From the NCBI GenBank assembly GCA_944325305.1, contig CALUZO010000013.1, forward strand, positions 1 through 64,000: a stretch of 64,000 nucleotides of DNA, written 5' to 3'. The notes under the pieces were generated by a model. It searched no databases, had not been told where the DNA came from, and saw only the letters and a program-made list of their open reading frames with translations. The DNA comes from an uncultured Rikenellaceae bacterium. GTDB taxonomy: Bacteria; Bacteroidota; Bacteroidia; Bacteroidales; Rikenellaceae. This document shows positions 17,068 through 26,300 of the stretch, one piece after another. The stretch's first letter is position 1. Each line of letters starts with the position of its first letter. The position numbers and the translations under genes were made by a program.

Positions 17068-17263
17068 GATTCTTGAATGGGATGCTTCCCGCATAAAATC
17101 TGAACAAACAGCTCCGTTTCGACGCAATATATCGTCAAGGCGCTGCGTTTAGTAGTACCGGTTTGATGGGAAGCGGTTTGGATTTATTAGAATAATTATT
17201 TGCCGATGCAGTAAAATAGACCTTTTTATATTTTTCGATTAAAGACAAATTAATGACAGAACT

Positions 17264-18721
17264 ATGAAAAGGAAACAGTTTGTGGTAGCCGTGGTTGCGG
17301 CATCTGTGTTTACGGCGGGTATTACGGCATGGGGAGTCACCCAGTTGGTGTCGTCCGACGCCGAACCGTCCAAAGAAATAAGGGTTGTCGAATTCGCAGG
17401 CAGCGGTGCCGGCAATCATTTCACCAGTTACGAGAGGGAGAAATATCCTGATCTTACATATGCGGCTGAAAATTCGGTGAAAGCCGTGGTAAATATCGAA
17501 AAAACGGAAGAGGTGACATTCAGTTCGAGGAGTATGGGACGCAACCCGTTCTTCGATTTCTTCGGTATTCCCGACGGCTATTACGAACAGCAGATACCTC
17601 AGTCGCAGGAACGCAGGAGCGGCGGTTCGGGAGTTATAATAAGCCCCGACGGCTATATTGTCACCAACAATCATGTGATAGAAAACGCATCGAAACTCAA
17701 GGTCACTCTTAATGACGACCGTGTTTTCGAGGCGAAAATAATCGGCAGCGACCCGACAACCGACGTGGCGCTCATAAAGATAGATGCCGAAGACCTTCCT
17801 ACACTCGTTTTCGGCAACTCGAACGACCTTCGCTTGGGCGAATGGGTGCTCGCTATCGGTAGTCCTTTCGACCTGCGTCAGACGGTTACGGCCGGAATTA
17901 TCAGTGCCAAGTCGCGTGATTTGAATGTTATCCCGAGCGAATTCCGTATAGAGTCCTTCATCCAGACCGATGCGGCTGTGAATCCCGGGAACAGTGGCGG
18001 CGCATTGGTCAATGTCGCAGGAGAACTGGTAGGCATCAATACCGTCATCAAGTCGCCGACAGGAAGTTTTGCAGGTTATTCTTTCGCGGTTCCATCTTCG
18101 ATTGTGCAGAAAGTGGTGATAGACCTCAAAGAGTACGGAGTGGTACAGCGCGGTTTGCTGGGCATCAGTTACAGGCCCGCGGGAATGGACGACAATGGCG
18201 AGCAGGTGAGCGATGAAAAAGGTCTCGAAGTGATGGAGGTTCAGGAAAACAGCGCAGCCGAAGCTGCCGGAATCAAGAAAGGCGATATTATAATCGAGGT
18301 TGACAGCATTCCGATGACCACATCGAGTTCGCTGGCCGAATACGTAGGGACCAAACGACCTAACGAAAAAGTTACGGTTTCTGTAAAAAGAGACGGCAAA
18401 ATGAAACAATTCGAAGTCACCTTGCGTAATAAAGCAGGTAAGGCAGAACTCGTGAAGAAGTTCAACCTTGAAGAAGAGCTCGGAGGCAAGTTCGCCGATA
18501 TTACCGACCGCGAAAAGAGGGAGTTGCAGATCAAGGGCGGTATAAAGGTTACCTCCATAAAAGAGGGCGGATTCCTGAGCAATAAGAAGGTGAGAAAGAA
18601 TTATATAATCACCCATATTAACGATATAGAGGTGCTGTCGCTCAATGATGCGGATAAGATTACCGGCGAGATTTCCACGATCGACGGGGTTTATCCGGAC
18701 GGGCGCTCGGCAAGCTATTAG
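17264..18721 (+). CDS. periplasmic HtrA/Deg-family serine protease
   Basis: 485 residues. N-terminal membrane anchor or signal (FVVAVVAASVFTAGITAWGVTQL). Trypsin-like domain with the catalytic triad H137 (VTNNHVIENA), D167 (DPTTDVALIKID) and S244 (NPGNSGGALVN), then PDZ1 (about 280-380, RGLLGISYRPAG, EVMEVQENSAAEAAGIKKGDII) and a second, more degenerate PDZ (about 410-485). It degrades or refolds damaged envelope proteins. The family is DegP/DegQ/DegS; which one cannot be decided, so no symbol is given. It lies 88 bp before rpoD on the same strand, with a hairpin between them. Confidence 0.93.
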   Translation: MKRKQFVVAVVAASVFTAGITAWGVTQLVSSDAEPSKEIRVVEFAGSGAGNHFTSYEREKYPDLTYAAENSVKAVVNIEKTEEVTFSSRSMGRNPFFDFFGIPDGYYEQQIPQSQERRSGGSGVIISPDGYIVTNNHVIENASKLKVTLNDDRVFEAKIIGSDPTTDVALIKIDAEDLPTLVFGNSNDLRLGEWVLAIGSPFDLRQTVTAGIISAKSRDLNVIPSEFRIESFIQTDAAVNPGNSGGALVNVAGELVGINTVIKSPTGSFAGYSFAVPSSIVQKVVIDLKEYGVVQRGLLGISYRPAGMDDNGEQVSDEKGLEVMEVQENSAAEAAGIKKGDIIIEVDSIPMTTSSSLAEYVGTKRPNEKVTVSVKRDGKMKQFEVTLRNKAGKAELVKKFNLEEELGGKFADITDREKRELQIKGGIKVTSIKEGGFLSNKKVRKNYIITHINDIEVLSLNDADKITGEISTIDGVYPDGRSASY

Positions 18722-18751
18722 AGTTGGAGTAAGATAGATTAATTAATAATA

Positions 18752-18784
18752 CGCAGGCATCGGGCGGTAAGTCCGGTGCCTGCG
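18752..18784 (+). terminator. hairpin between htrA-type gene and rpoD
   Basis: Stem CGCAGGCA/TGCCTGCG extended inward by CGG/CCG across one T-G pair, 9-nt loop. No T tract follows (GAAAAAC), so it may be an RNA-processing or attenuation structure in a joint transcript rather than a full terminator. Confidence 0.5.
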
Positions 18785-18809
18785 AAAAACTTGGAAAGGA
18801 TATGTTAGA

Positions 18810-19670
18810 ATGAGACAACTGAAGATCACAAAATCCATTACCAATCGTGAGAGTGCGTCGCTTGACAAATATTTGCAGGAGATAGGGAAGGAAGATCTTA
18901 TTACGGTCGAAGAGGAAGTTGAACTGGCCCAACGTATCCGCAAAGGAGATCAGGAAGCTCTCGAGAAGCTGACCAAAGCAAATCTGAGGTTCGTGGTGTC
19001 GGTTGCGAAACAATATCAGAATCAGGGTCTCAGCCTTCCTGACCTTATCAATGAAGGTAATCTTGGGCTTATCAAGGCCGCCGAAAAGTTCGACGAAACC
19101 CGAGGCTTCAAGTTTATCTCCTATGCTGTATGGTGGATACGCCAGTCGATACTTCAGGCGTTGGCAGAACAGTCTCGTATCGTGCGTCTTCCGCTAAATC
19201 AGGTCGGTTCGCTGAATAAAATCAACAAGGCTTTTGCTCGTTTCGAACAGGAGCATGAACGTACCCCTTCACCCGAAGAGTTGGCTCAGGCACTCGATCT
19301 TCCTAAAGAGAAGGTTTCGGATACGTTGCGTGTTTCGGGACGTCACGTCTCTGTGGATGCCCCTTTTGCCGATGGCGAAGACAATTCACTGCTCGACGTA
19401 TTGGTGAACGCCGATTCGCCCAATGCCGACAGGGGATTAATCAACGAGTCGCTCGGAACCGAGGTGGAACGCGCGCTGGCAACGCTGACTGATCGGGAAA
19501 AGGATATCATAAAGTATTTCTTCGGCATAGGTTGTTCGGAAATGACACTCGAGGAGATAGGCGAGAAGTTCGGGCTTACGCGCGAACGCGTACGCCAGAT
19601 AAAGGAAAAGGCTATACGCCGTCTGCGCCACAGTTCGCGAAGCAAACTCCTTAAGTCGTATCTTGGCTAA
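18810..19670 (+). CDS. rpoD: primary RNA polymerase sigma factor (RpoD/SigA)
   Basis: 286 residues, the compact form typical of Bacteroidota: region 1.1 is absent and the protein opens with [27 protein letters not shown] (region 1.2). Region 2 carries the -10-reading helix and melting residues ([18 protein letters not shown] segment, [35 protein letters not shown]), region 3 follows, and region 4 has the [31 protein letters not shown]. It directs core polymerase to the TTTG/TAnnTTTG promoters that are seen repeatedly in this window. It ends at a strong terminator. Confidence 0.95.
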   Translation: MRQLKITKSITNRESASLDKYLQEIGKEDLITVEEEVELAQRIRKGDQEALEKLTKANLRFVVSVAKQYQNQGLSLPDLINEGNLGLIKAAEKFDETRGFKFISYAVWWIRQSILQALAEQSRIVRLPLNQVGSLNKINKAFARFEQEHERTPSPEELAQALDLPKEKVSDTLRVSGRHVSVDAPFADGEDNSLLDVLVNADSPNADRGLINESLGTEVERALATLTDREKDIIKYFFGIGCSEMTLEEIGEKFGLTRERVRQIKEKAIRRLRHSSRSKLLKSYLG

Positions 19671-19689
19671 AGAGATGATCCGATATGAA

Positions 19690-19722
19690 ATTGGCGGAAA
19701 ACGAATTTCGTTTTCCGCCAAT
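19690..19722 (+). terminator. terminator after rpoD
   Basis: 15-bp perfect stem (ATTGGCGGAAAACGA and its complement) around a 3-nt loop, followed by CTTTTTTT, 20 bases past the stop codon. Confidence 0.93.
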
Positions 19723-19817
19723 CTTTTTTTATGCCCATATTGTTTGCCAGGGATGTGTTTTATACCGTAAAAAATGATATATTTGAATTTCATTGAAAAA
19801 ACGACCCGAATTTAATT

Positions 19818-21464
19818 ATGAAAATTATCTTTGCAGCCTTCGTGGCATGTGCGTTGACTTTGTCGGCAGGAGAGATTGTCGGCAAGGAGATCTCTATGAA
19901 AGTTACTAAAAAATATCTGAATCTCCCGGTTTCACATAGCGTCGGAAGATCGAGGATGTCATTGTCGGTCGATGGCGAGGAGGTGCGCTCGTTCGTTATC
20001 AGAATCCCTGCATCGGAACCGGATTATTATGTATTCGTCGATATGTCCGAATTCATGGGGAAGGATCTGACAATTTCGTATGAAGCTGCGGACAGGAGTC
20101 TTGACAAAATATACCTTTCGGACGAAATAAACGGCCAGGAAACGATCTATAAAGAGGAAAACCGTCCACGATTGCATTTTACTACGCGCAGAGGATGGAT
20201 CAACGATCCGAACGGCCTCGTTTACCATGACGGCGAATATCATCTCTATTACCAGCATAATCCTTATGAACGTGAGTGGGAGAACATGACATGGGGACAT
20301 GCCGTGAGCGAAGATCTGGTGCATTGGAAGGAACTCTCGCCGGCCCTCTTCCCCGACAATCTCGGAACGATGTATTCGGGTTCGGCAGTAATAGACTACG
20401 ACAATACGGCAGGATGGAACAAGGATGGAAAGCCGGCAATGGTCATCGCTTACACGGCCGCAGCACCCGGCAGACAGACTCAGTGCATAGCATACAGCCT
20501 CGATAACGGCAGAACATTCACGAAATACGAAGGCAACCCCGTAATCGACTCGAAAGAGAAATGGAATTCCGCCGATACACGTGACCCGAAGTTGTTCTGG
20601 TATGAACCGAATAGCGAATGGGTGATGGTTCTGAACGAACGGGACGGACACTCAATTTACACATCGTCGGATTTGAAAGAATGGAAATACGAAAGCCATG
20701 TTACCGGTTTCTGGGAGTGCCCCGAGCTGTTCGAGTTGCCTGTCGACGGCGATATGAATAACAGGAAATGGGTGATGTACGGAGCCTCGGGAACATATAT
20801 GATCGGTTCCTTCGACGGCAAAAAGTTCACGCCGGAATCTGGAAAGCATTACTATACGACCGGAACCCTATACGCGGCGCAGACCTATTCCAACATACCT
20901 GCTTCTGACGGCAGGCGCATTCAGATAGGCTGGAGCAAGGTATCTCACCCGGGCATGCCGTTCAACGGCCAGATGACGCTACCGACGGAACTGACGCTGC
21001 GTAATACAAAAGACGGGGTAAGGCTCTTCAGTAATCCAGTAAAGGAGATAGACAAACTCCAAAAGAAACTCGTATCGAAGAAAAACATAACCGCAGCCCA
21101 GGGAAATGAAATTTTACATCCTTACAGCGATTCTGCAGCCCTTCGCATAAAGATGACGCTCAAATTGTCTCATGCGACCGATGCGGGACTGAATCTGTAT
21201 GGACAGAATGTGTTGCGTTACGATTTGAATTACAATACTGTCAACGGGGTATTTTATTCGCCCGAGGATATGACATCTATGGAAATCTCAGCCGATATTA
21301 TAATGGATAAGACTTCGTTCGAGGTATTCGTGGATGACGGTGCGTATTCATATTCGATGGAACGCCGGCCTCGTGACAACAACAAAGAGGGTTTCCGTTT
21401 CTACGGGAACAATATCGAGATCAAGAATCTCGAAGTATATTCGATGGAGTCCATTTGGGAATAG
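19818..21464 (+). CDS. secreted glycoside hydrolase family 32 fructan hydrolase
   Basis: 548 residues with a signal peptide (MKIIFAAFVACALTLSAG). A 100-residue beta-rich N-terminal domain precedes the GH32 five-blade propeller, with nucleophile D130 in GWINDPNG, transition-state stabiliser D256 in RDPK, and acid/base E300 in ECPEL; the C-terminal beta sandwich (from about 440) ends with ISADIIMDKTSFEVFVDDG. The family hydrolyses levan, inulin or sucrose. The export signal and the DPNGLVYHDGEYHLYYQHNP segment fit an exo-acting levanase/inulinase. No SusC/D pair, permease or fructokinase lies next to it, so it appears to stand alone. Confidence 0.92.
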   Translation: MKIIFAAFVACALTLSAGEIVGKEISMKVTKKYLNLPVSHSVGRSRMSLSVDGEEVRSFVIRIPASEPDYYVFVDMSEFMGKDLTISYEAADRSLDKIYLSDEINGQETIYKEENRPRLHFTTRRGWINDPNGLVYHDGEYHLYYQHNPYEREWENMTWGHAVSEDLVHWKELSPALFPDNLGTMYSGSAVIDYDNTAGWNKDGKPAMVIAYTAAAPGRQTQCIAYSLDNGRTFTKYEGNPVIDSKEKWNSADTRDPKLFWYEPNSEWVMVLNERDGHSIYTSSDLKEWKYESHVTGFWECPELFELPVDGDMNNRKWVMYGASGTYMIGSFDGKKFTPESGKHYYTTGTLYAAQTYSNIPASDGRRIQIGWSKVSHPGMPFNGQMTLPTELTLRNTKDGVRLFSNPVKEIDKLQKKLVSKKNITAAQGNEILHPYSDSAALRIKMTLKLSHATDAGLNLYGQNVLRYDLNYNTVNGVFYSPEDMTSMEISADIIMDKTSFEVFVDDGAYSYSMERRPRDNNKEGFRFYGNNIEIKNLEVYSMESIWE

Positions 21465-21995
21465 AGGCCCATTGTCAGTTGAATGCGTTTATATCATAAG
21501 TATAGGGGATAAACGTCATATATCCGATCGCAGTTTTGTATGGCTGCAATATACGCCCGGAAAAATATTCCGGGCGTAGTTTTTCCGGCGCAGTGTCTGA
21601 TTATGAGGAGTGCAGATTTTCGTGTCGTTTCCGGGGTTTCTGGGGTTTCCTGGGTTGGTGCGACTTTGTACTGTGTTTGGATCGGAGCTGTCCCTCGCAA
21701 GCTGAGATGGAGACTCCAGTAATTAAAAATTGACAGATGCGATTCTCCGTCCTTCGGTTATTGTATGTCGCACGGCTTCGGTGGCCTTCATGCCCTTCCT
21801 CACGGAATTTAATTTATTTGAGCAACGGCCAACGGTATGCCTCGTGCTGTCATCGATATGATCTGTCCCGTTTCAGATATGGCGTAGGCTGTTGACTGTG
21901 GGTCGTTGTCATCCGGAGAGGTGTTGCATTTCATGATATGCGGCTCACGTGGTGTGTATGGCCGGCGGTTGTGAGGCTCGCGGACTATTGTGTGT
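21465..21995. other. intergenic; terminator then nothing recognised
   Basis: Apart from the GH32 terminator at 21552-21578, about 400 bp between the convergent GH32 gene and folA contain no supported gene or structured element. Confidence 0.4.
21552..21578 (+). terminator. terminator after GH32 gene
   Basis: 11-bp perfect stem TACGCCCGGAA/TTCCGGGCGTA with a 5-nt loop, then GTTTTTCC. Confidence 0.88.
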
Positions 21996-22478
21996 TCAGA
22001 TCCGTTCGTAGTTCACGAATTCGAATGGGTGGGGAAACTTCTCTCCGTGTTCGTGGCGTTCCGAGAATGTGGCCTTCCAGTCGCATGGTTCGAATTCGGG
22101 AAACGTCGTGTCGCCTTCTATATCGGCCAGGACCCATGTTATATACATGCGATCGGCAAAAGGAAGGGCCTGTCTGTATATCTCTCCTCCGCCTATTATG
22201 AATACCTCTTCGGATGGGGCGAACAACGAAAGCGCCTCCTCGAGAGAAGCGGCGGTCTCTGCTCCCGGCACGTGGTAGTCGTGATTGCGGGTGATTATCA
22301 CGTTGCGGCGGTTGGGAAGAGGCTTCCCGAGCGATTCGAATGTCTTGCGCCCCATGACCACCGGATGTCCCGACGTAATAGCCTTGAAACGTTTGAGATC
22401 TTCGCTGATATGCCATGGCATCGCGTTCTTGCCACCGATCACGCCGTTATGGGCCACAGCTACAATTATCGAGATCAT
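21996..22478 (-). CDS. folA: dihydrofolate reductase
   Basis: 160 residues from the ATG at 22478, whose ATGA overlaps the thyA stop by 4 nt. Classic DHFR sequence: [32 protein letters not shown] (substrate loop with PW and the catalytic acidic residue), [25 protein letters not shown] (NADPH-binding), [25 protein letters not shown]. It regenerates tetrahydrofolate from the dihydrofolate that thymidylate synthase produces, so overlapping the two genes couples the two halves of the cycle. Confidence 0.97.
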   Translation of the reverse strand: MISIIVAVAHNGVIGGKNAMPWHISEDLKRFKAITSGHPVVMGRKTFESLGKPLPNRRNVIITRNHDYHVPGAETAASLEEALSLFAPSEEVFIIGGGEIYRQALPFADRMYITWVLADIEGDTTFPEFEPCDWKATFSERHEHGEKFPHPFEFVNYERI

Positions 22479-23269
22479 ACGGCAATGGGGGCTTTGATGG
22501 TCGGGTAGGGGTCGTAACCCGTAAGGTTGAAGTCTTCGAACCGGAAGTCGAAAATTGACTTTACATCCGGATTTATCTCCATTGTCGGGAGCTGACGCGG
22601 CGTACGTTCGAGTTGTGTGTCTACCTGTTTCAGGTGGTTCAGATAAAGGTGGGCGTCGCCTAACGTATGCACAAAGTCGCCTGGTTCGAGTCCCGTTACC
22701 TGTGCCATCATCATGGTCAGCAGAGCGTAGGAGGCTATGTTGAACGGTACGCCGAGGAATACGTCGGCGCTGCGCTGGTAGAGCTGGCACGATAGTTTGC
22801 CGTCGGCTACATAGAACTGGAACAGCGCATGACATGGCGGAAGCGCCATTTGATCGATTTCCGCCACATTCCATGCGCTCACGATATGGCGCCGTGAATC
22901 GGGATTGGTCTTGATGGATTCTACCACGTTTTTGATCTGGTCGATGTGCCGGCCGTCGGGAGCCGGCCAACTGCGCCACTGGTATCCGTATACGGGTCCC
23001 AGGTCGCCGTTTTCGTCGGCCCATTCGTCCCAGATGGTTACCTTGTTGTCGTGCAGGTATTTGATATTGGTATCTCCCATCAGGAACCATAGGAGTTCGT
23101 GGATTATGGATCGCAGGTGGAGTTTCTTCGTCGTCAGCACGGGAAAACCCTGGTTGAGGTCGAAACGCATCTGGTATCCGAAAATACTTTTGGTTCCGGT
23201 ACCGGTGCGGTCGCTTTTGATGATGCCTTCGGTTTTGATTTTGCGGAGCAGATCGAGGTATTGTTGCAT
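22475..23269 (-). CDS. thyA: thymidylate synthase
   Basis: 264 residues, the length of E. coli Thy[17 protein letters not shown] at the N-terminus binds dUMP phosphate; active-site Cys is C146 in [22 protein letters not shown] and [16 protein letters not shown] are the other conserved blocks. It methylates dUMP to dTMP using methylene-tetrahydrofolate. It overlaps folA by 4 nt (ATGA), which suggests translational coupling. Confidence 0.98.
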   Translation of the reverse strand: MQQYLDLLRKIKTEGIIKSDRTGTGTKSIFGYQMRFDLNQGFPVLTTKKLHLRSIIHELLWFLMGDTNIKYLHDNKVTIWDEWADENGDLGPVYGYQWRSWPAPDGRHIDQIKNVVESIKTNPDSRRHIVSAWNVAEIDQMALPPCHALFQFYVADGKLSCQLYQRSADVFLGVPFNIASYALLTMMMAQVTGLEPGDFVHTLGDAHLYLNHLKQVDTQLERTPRQLPTMEINPDVKSIFDFRFEDFNLTGYDPYPTIKAPIAV

Positions 23270-23524
23270 GTTGTTTTATTTTACGATTTTACCGAATCTT
23301 ATATAATGACAGACGCATAGATTCATCATCATGTTTGAGAGATCATAGCATGGCATCGTCACTGACAGATAAGTGTAGCGTGTTTCTCGTAACGACGTCA
23401 ATTTAGTCATTTTTAATGGAACGGCCGCTTCGTTGTTTTTCCGCTTGTTTTTTTCTTTCTCGACAATGGTGTTTGGCGTGCTCATTTCCTGTATTTTCGT
23501 ATGGTGTCGGGCGCATTTGGGGTC

Positions 23525-24268
23525 TTATTTATAATATTTCAACCTGATGCTCCCGGAACTGTCAAGAACCGCATAAGACGGGGTCGAGATCCATTCGCCA
23601 AGCACTATCATGTGCTTGCCGTTTCCGAGATCGTAGTCTTCGGCGCAATGCAGATGCCCGAATACGAAATAATCGGCATCGGCAGTTTCGAGATATTTCC
23701 GGGCGTATTTCACCAGGTATTCCTGTTCGCCGGCAAACCGGTGTGTGAGGTTTTTGGCTTTGCGGCTTTTGCCCGACCACCAGTGGCCGAACCTCATGGC
23801 CTGGTCCGGATGTATTAATACTGCGAATATCCTGCGTATGGCTTGTGACCGGAATATCTTGTGCATTATGTGTTCCATTACGGGTGGATGTTCGGTGTAC
23901 ATGTTGTCGCCGTGTGCCACCAGGACTTTTTTCCCGGACAAGTCGAAAACTTTCGGTTTATCGTGCAGTACGAGACCGCATTCGGTATGCAGATAATCGT
24001 AGGCCCACATGTCATGGTTGCCTGCGAAAAAATGTATCTCTGTGCCACGGTCGGTTAATTCCGACAGTTTTCCGAGAAGTCTCGAGAATCCTTTTGGCAC
24101 GACCCTTTTGTATTCGAACCAGAAGTCGAACACGTCGCCCACAAGAAAGATAGCCTTGGCGTCGGCTGATACTTCGTCGAGCCACTTGACAAGCAACTCT
24201 TCCCGTTCGCGCGAAGATCCGTAAGGCGAGTCCAGCCCAAGGTGCATATCGGATGCAAAATAATACAT
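23525..24268 (-). CDS. lpxH: UDP-2,3-diacylglucosamine diphosphatase
   Basis: 247 residues of the calcineurin-like phosphoesterase fold. Metal ligands are visible in order: SDMHLG, GDVFDFWF, GNHD, AHGDN and GHLHCAED. The DFWFEY and TEIHFFAGNHDMW segments are typical of LpxH-type enzymes of Bacteroidota. It hydrolyses UDP-2,3-diacylglucosamine to lipid X in lipid A synthesis, at the inner face of the inner membrane. It begins 6 bp after the stop of the thioredoxin-fold gene upstream on the same strand, so the two are very likely co-transcribed. Confidence 0.88.
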   Translation of the reverse strand: MYYFASDMHLGLDSPYGSSREREELLVKWLDEVSADAKAIFLVGDVFDFWFEYKRVVPKGFSRLLGKLSELTDRGTEIHFFAGNHDMWAYDYLHTECGLVLHDKPKVFDLSGKKVLVAHGDNMYTEHPPVMEHIMHKIFRSQAIRRIFAVLIHPDQAMRFGHWWSGKSRKAKNLTHRFAGEQEYLVKYARKYLETADADYFVFGHLHCAEDYDLGNGKHMIVLGEWISTPSYAVLDSSGSIRLKYYK

Positions 24269-24274
24269 TCTGCC

Positions 24275-25411
24275 TTAAATTAGTTCTTTTATTTTGTTTG
24301 TCAGTTGCTCTCCGGACAGGTTTCGTGCCGCAATCGTTCCATCACGGCTTATTATAACATTTGCCGGCAGCGATTTGATATTGTAACGGGCCAAGACAGG
24401 ACTCGACTCGCCGCGAAGATCGCTGACGCTTATCCACGGAAGTTGTTGCGACACCACGGCAGATACCCAAGAATGTTTTACTTCGTCGATGGAGACCTGA
24501 TATATTTCGAGGCCTTGTTCGGCATATCGGGTGTATAGTTCTTTCAGCTCTGCGTTGCGTATGGCGTTGTCGGGAAGCACGGAAGACCAGAAGTCGAGTA
24601 TTATCACTTTGCCTTCCAGATCGGAAAGTTTGTGTTTCGTGCCGTATATGTCGGCCATTTCGACATCAGGGTAATTGGTGCTTTCTTCTGTGAGTTTTTC
24701 GTTGATCATGGCTGAAATGTCGCCTTTGCTTTCGCGTGAAGCGATGGTGGCATTCAATGCCTTTACGTATGGCGAACTCGGGTAGCGCTTACCTGCCGAA
24801 TCTGCCACCGTCTGGAAATATATCGTATTTTTGTCGTTGTCCATCAGCCTGTCGCTGGGCAGTTGCTGGTATAGGGCATATACAGATTCTATTGAACCCG
24901 GGTCGCGCAGAATGAATTGGATCTGTTCCTGCTTGGAGGCGTAGTATTGTTTTGCGTATGCCGCGGATATGGTGTTGCGTTCGGATTGGTCCGCTTTGTC
25001 GAAGGCATACTTCAGCGAGTCCAGCCTGTATTTGCCCTTCGACATTATGCTGTGTAACTCCCGCATTCTTTCCGATCCTGCGGATCCGGTTACAGTGTAT
25101 TCTCCCGTGAGATTGGCCGGAAGCGTCAGTTCTACTCGTTCGCCAGGCGAAGGAAGTACGGTAATGAACTTTTCTCCGACACGTATGTTGAATATTGTTG
25201 GAGTGCCGTCGGTTTTTGCCCTGAATCTGAAGTGTCCTTCTCTGTCGGTTGAGGCAGAGTCTGCCACCGCAACGGAATTGGGTAAAACCCTCTCGAGGTA
25301 AACCGTAATCCCTTTTTGTTGTCCATCGATACGTCCAGATATGACGACTCTCTCGCGCGAACACGAACAGAATAATGCTAATGCAGCCAGAACAAAAAAC
25401 AGCGGTCTCAT
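24275..25411 (-). CDS. thioredoxin-fold lipoprotein (DUF4369 + TlpA-like) lacking the CxxC
   Basis: 378 residues from the ATG at 25411; the open frame continues upstream only through repeat DNA. Signal MRPLFFVLAALALFCSCSRE with Cys at 15 and 17, consistent with an exported lipoprotein. Residues about 20-120 resemble the DUF4369 domain that precedes thioredoxin-like domains in Bacteroidota. The C-terminal 130 residues have the TlpA/AhpC layout (DIYGTKHKLSDLEGKVIILDFWSS, YTRYAEQGLEIYQVSID, YNIKSLPANVIISRDGTIAAR with the cis-Pro loop). Where WCxxC is expected there is VLPDN (278-282), so both redox cysteines are gone. A binding or structural role is more likely than disulfide exchange. Likely operon with lpxH. 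Confidence 0.82.
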   Translation of the reverse strand: MRPLFFVLAALALFCSCSRERVVISGRIDGQQKGITVYLERVLPNSVAVADSASTDREGHFRFRAKTDGTPTIFNIRVGEKFITVLPSPGERVELTLPANLTGEYTVTGSAGSERMRELHSIMSKGKYRLDSLKYAFDKADQSERNTISAAYAKQYYASKQEQIQFILRDPGSIESVYALYQQLPSDRLMDNDKNTIYFQTVADSAGKRYPSSPYVKALNATIASRESKGDISAMINEKLTEESTNYPDVEMADIYGTKHKLSDLEGKVIILDFWSSVLPDNAIRNAELKELYTRYAEQGLEIYQVSIDEVKHSWVSAVVSQQLPWISVSDLRGESSPVLARYNIKSLPANVIISRDGTIAARNLSGEQLTNKIKELI

Positions 25412-25429
25412 AATCGTTTTCTTGTGAAG

Positions 25430-25437
25430 CAAATATA
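25430..25437 (-). promoter_or_regulatory. -7 box of the thioredoxin-fold/lpxH operon
   Basis: TATATTTG on the minus strand 18 nt before the ATG at 25411. Its context CACTATATTTGC is the same as the edge of the 76-bp repeat that begins about 50 bp further upstream. Confidence 0.65.
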
Positions 25438-25482
25438 GTGTTTTTATGGTGTTGTTGAATTGCGGTCGCAGTCCATAAATGC

Positions 25483-25690
25483 AAATATAGTGAAAGGCGA
25501 GAGCAATCGGAGAAAGCCTGTGCTTTCGGAGATTGCCGAGCCGCCTCCTGTATTCTGTAAATATAGTGAAAGGCGAGAGCAATCGGAGAAAGCCTGTGCT
25601 TTCGGAGATTGCCGAGCCGCATTCTATATTCTACTTTATTCTATAAATATAACGGAAGGCGAGAGCCGAACGCCGAGTTTTGCTACAAGC
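25483..25690 (-). repeat. tandem 76-bp promoter-bearing hairpin repeats, copy cluster 1
   Basis: Two nearly identical units (25483-25558 and 25559-25644, the second with a short extra tail) and a diverged third (from 25645). Each unit, read on the minus strand, ends in CCTTTCACTATATTTG or a close variant. The core forms a long imperfect hairpin: AGGCG/CGCCT, GCAATC/GATTGC and GAAAGC/GCTTTC stems. The box points towards the thioredoxin-fold gene. The 400-bp gap to the VOC gene contains no coding sequence besides this. Confidence 0.85.
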
Positions 25691-25809
25691 TTTGTCGAGA
25701 CTGCCACTGTGCGTTGCAAACACAACAAAAGGCAGAACGAGGGGTTGCGATGTCCTCTTCCCGCGATCTTTCTCCGTATATTGGCCTGACGTTTTTGTAA
25801 ATGCAGGAC

Positions 25810-26190
25810 TCAGCCTCGGAAAACAATCTGGAGCATGTTGCCTTCTGGATCGTAAAAACTGCGCAGTTTGCCTCCGCCGACAGCTCCGGTCACGTCACCC
25901 ATCCATTTTACTCCGGCACGGTCGAGCTCCTCGATAGCCTTCTCAAGATCGGATACCCTTAAAGCGAGATGTGACATCCCCGGTGTACATACATTTCTTT
26001 GCTGGCGTTCGGAGCCGTCTTTGGGCATCATTTCTATGTAAGTGCCGTCAGCTGCCTTGATTATAAAAGTGTTGTTGTGGGTTTGTGCCATGATTTCGTA
26101 GCCGAGTACGCGGCAATACCAGTCGGTGAGTTTTACGGAATCTTCACAAGCAATGGCGGGATGATCTATCCCCGTAATGTAATTCTTCAT
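25810..26190 (-). CDS. VOC-family protein, methylmalonyl-CoA-epimerase/glyoxalase-like
   Basis: 126 residues from the ATG at 26190 (a TTG two codons earlier is not needed). Two beta-alpha-beta-beta-beta modules of the vicinal-oxygen-chelate fold: GIDHPAIACEDSVKLTDWYCRVLGYEI with metal ligand His, TYIEMMP with Glu, TPGMSHLALRV with the second His, and FYDPEGNMLQIV with the second Glu. All four metal ligands (H, E, H, E) are present. Methylmalonyl-CoA epimerase, glyoxalase I or a related isomerase are all possible; there is no mutase gene adjacent to decide. Confidence 0.75.
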   Translation of the reverse strand: MKNYITGIDHPAIACEDSVKLTDWYCRVLGYEIMAQTHNNTFIIKAADGTYIEMMPKDGSERQQRNVCTPGMSHLALRVSDLEKAIEELDRAGVKWMGDVTGAVGGGKLRSFYDPEGNMLQIVFRG

Positions 26191-26211
26191 GGACAAATAT
26201 TTTATTTACGT

Positions 26212-26300
26212 AAATATAAGCAAAGACGAGAGCAACCGGAGAAAACCTGCGCTTTCGGAGATTGCCGAGCCGCCTCCTGTATTCTGCAAATATAAGGAAA
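26212..26300 (-). repeat. 76-bp promoter-bearing hairpin repeat, copy cluster 2
   Basis: One complete unit (26212-26287, exactly 76 bp) and the first bases of a second, with the same GAGAGCAA..CGGAG..CTTTCGGAGATTGCCGAGCCGCC core as cluster 1. It ends 22 bp before the VOC start codon and its TATATTT box points towards that gene. Confidence 0.85.

Noticed and set aside
23276..23485. 69-residue open frame upstream of lpxH-thyA junction
   Set aside because: Composition and lack of any motif or start signal suggest chance; the gap is under 260 bp and shows nothing else.
25483..25690. Open frames through the 76-bp repeats that would add an RKHRLSxIALAFHY-type peptide to the N-termini of the thioredoxin-fold protein and UvrB
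   Set aside because: The peptide is the translation of a dispersed repeat at two unrelated genes, it precedes the normal UvrB N-terminus and a signal peptide, and it lies upstream of the promoter boxes.
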